From Oscillospiraceae bacterium (lineage in GTDB: Bacteria; Bacillota; Clostridia; Oscillospirales; Oscillospiraceae): a DNA stretch of 24,889 nt. The DNA lies in NCBI GenBank assembly GCA_020025175.1, contig JAHHSM010000018.1, forward strand, positions 1-24,889, given 5' to 3'. Below, in pieces: positions 24,254 through 24,889 of this stretch; the stretch's first letter is position 1; every line of letters starts with the position of its first letter. The position numbers were made by a program, and so were the translations under genes. A model generated the notes under the pieces. It worked only from the letters and a program-made list of their open reading frames with translations. It did not search any database and was not told the origin of the DNA.

Positions 24254-24281
24254 ATTATATCAATTTCCAAAGGATAGTCAA
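24254..24281 (-). promoter_or_regulatory. Promoter of the DUF1835 gene
   Basis: On the minus strand TTGACT (24281-24276), a 16-base spacer and a perfect TATAAT (24259-24254). Its upstream edge coincides with the boundary of the hairpin-rich element-like segment. Confidence 0.8.
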
Positions 24282-24550
24282 CTATAATCCGTTAAAGGCG
24301 CACTTACTCACCACCCACAAGTGGACGGTGGTACTGCCTGCGGCAGTCGTGCGCTCTCTGAGAGGGGACGGCTGCCTTTTTCGGCAGGTAGCACTATACA
24401 GGACAAGCATCAAGGAACCCGCTTTGCCTTGCCTTACGGTATCCTTGACACTTGCCCTGCACAGTGCTGTTTTGCAGCCAAGAGGGGTTGACATCTCTCC
24501 GCTTTTTCAAGGCCGTATTGAAATGCAAAATACCCCCCTTGACAAATCGA
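24282..24550. repeat. GC-rich, hairpin-rich non-coding segment, possible mobile-element end
   Basis: This segment looks different in composition from the AT-rich DNA on its left. It contains several short inverted repeats: ACCACC/GGTGGT (about 24310-24333), CTGCC-tgc-GGCAG (about 24337-24349) and CTGCC-tttttc-GGCAG (about 24373-24388). No coding potential with a ribosome binding site is seen. It interrupts a serine recombinase reading frame near 24541-24553. I regard it as part of an eroded integrative element or a small repeat inserted there. Confidence 0.4.
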
Positions 24551-24649
24551 TTCCTGATTCTGTATGCTGTTGCTCTCGCCGCCGTTCCTGTCCTCGTCGC
24601 CCACGGAAAGGTGGGAGTAAAGGGCTGTGATTTTATTGTAATTGCTCAT
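24434..24649 (-). pseudogene. Large serine recombinase (conjugative-transposon type), broken after about 32 codons
   Basis: The frame begins with ATG at 24649 after a strong AGGAGG and reads MSNYNKITALYSHLSVGDED then RNGGESNSIQNQ. This is the opening of the resolvase catalytic domain of clostridial large serine recombinases: the strand ITALY followed by SRLS (here SHLS, where the second Ser would be the nucleophile region), then DED and SNSIQNQ. After residue 32 the sequence no longer resembles the family and stops at 24434, against more than 500 residues for an intact protein. Its start overlaps the preceding gene's TGA by four bases, a typical element layout. It cannot be functional in this form. 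Confidence 0.7.
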
Positions 24650-24888
24650 GTGCATATCCTCCTGTGTCTATAAAGGTGTTGTTTACAGTTAAGATTATGC
24701 ACTCCATCGGGCACTGCCGTACTCCATGCCCCGGCGATACCTGCCAGCAGCTCCAGCTGGTGCAGGCTTGACGTCGCATAAGAAAACGCCTCCGAAAAGC
24801 CCTGACTGATGTTCAGCAGCTTTTGAGAGGCGTCTATTCCCGGTGCCAGTCGCACCGCTTGACTTAACTTATCGAAGGCATATACAAA
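24646..24888 (-). CDS. C-terminal part of an unidentified protein, cut by the window edge
   Basis: The minus-strand frame is open from the right edge and gives 80 residues ending RRICT. It includes SQAVRLAPGIDASQKLLNIS and SYATSSLHQLELLAGIAGAW, which look helical and amphipathic; the last 20 residues are polar and may be poorly conserved. Its TGA overlaps the ATG of the recombinase fragment, so the two were translationally coupled, and it is probably a small gene of the same integrative element. I do not recognise the family. Confidence 0.5.
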   Translation of the reverse strand, partial: FVYAFDKLSQAVRLAPGIDASQKLLNISQGFSEAFSYATSSLHQLELLAGIAGAWSTAVPDGVHNLNCKQHLYRHRRICT

Positions 24889-24889
24889 A

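Noticed and set aside
24282..24494. Minus-strand frame of 70 codons in the hairpin-rich segment
   Set aside because: There is no ribosome binding site, the composition is Arg/Cys/Thr-rich and unlike a folded protein, and it covers several inverted repeats.
22732..24889. tRNA-Leu as attachment site of the element remnant on the right
   Set aside because: No second copy of the tRNA 3' end was found in the window, and large serine recombinases do not usually use tRNA genes.
1..24889. CRISPR array or intact insertion sequence
   Set aside because: No regularly spaced direct repeats and no DDE transposase gene with terminal inverted repeats were seen.

Overview
This window looks like chromosomal DNA from a low-to-moderate-GC Firmicute of class Clostridia, probably an anaerobic gut member of the Oscillospirales or a relative. 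That placement is inferred from strong AGGAGG-type ribosome binding sites with frequent TTG and GTG starts, short intrinsic terminators with T-tracts, a K+-dependent membrane pyrophosphatase, DUF1385/YqhQ next to prmC, ferredoxin-type redox genes, and a remnant of a clostridial serine-recombinase element. I cannot name the species.

Left part (1-6600), mostly accessory genes: the 3' end of a choline-kinase-like gene; a flavoprotein with a palindromic candidate operator; an SSB-like protein with two apparent OB folds; a DUF5662 protein; a ten-helix EamA-like transporter coupled to an 87-residue protein and preceded by what looks like a structured RNA leader; an XRE regulator with a palindrome over its promoter; and a run of ferredoxin, NapH-like membrane Fe-S protein and MoaE-like protein.

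Middle part (6600-12540): a dCache chemoreceptor, the membrane pyrophosphatase hppA, and the branched-chain aminotransferase ilvE. Each is a separate minus-strand unit with its own recognisable promoter; hppA and ilvE also have recognisable terminators, and the receptor shares a bidirectional terminator with the moaE-like gene.

Right-middle part (12560-22540): two adjacent minus-strand operons. One runs DUF1385-prmC-recA-recX-nitroreductase-rimO-pgsA, with overlapping or closely spaced genes, one promoter near 18780-18807 and one terminator at 12564-12593. It combines release-factor methylation, recombination, ribosomal protein S12 modification and phospholipid synthesis. Upstream is lipoprotein-response regulator-histidine kinase, in which a surface lipoprotein with four Asp-rich repeats may assist an OmpR-type two-component system.

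Right end (22680-24889): a tRNA-Leu(CAA) with promoter and terminator, a gene-poor stretch, a DUF1835/DUF3658 gene flanked by an inverted 10-mer, then a hairpin-rich segment carrying only the first ~32 codons of a large serine recombinase and the end of an unidentified gene. This looks like the eroded edge of an integrative element. The observations most worth following are the candidate RNA leader at 4040-4157, the paired OB-fold protein, the ferredoxin/NapH/MoaE-like cluster and the broken recombinase.
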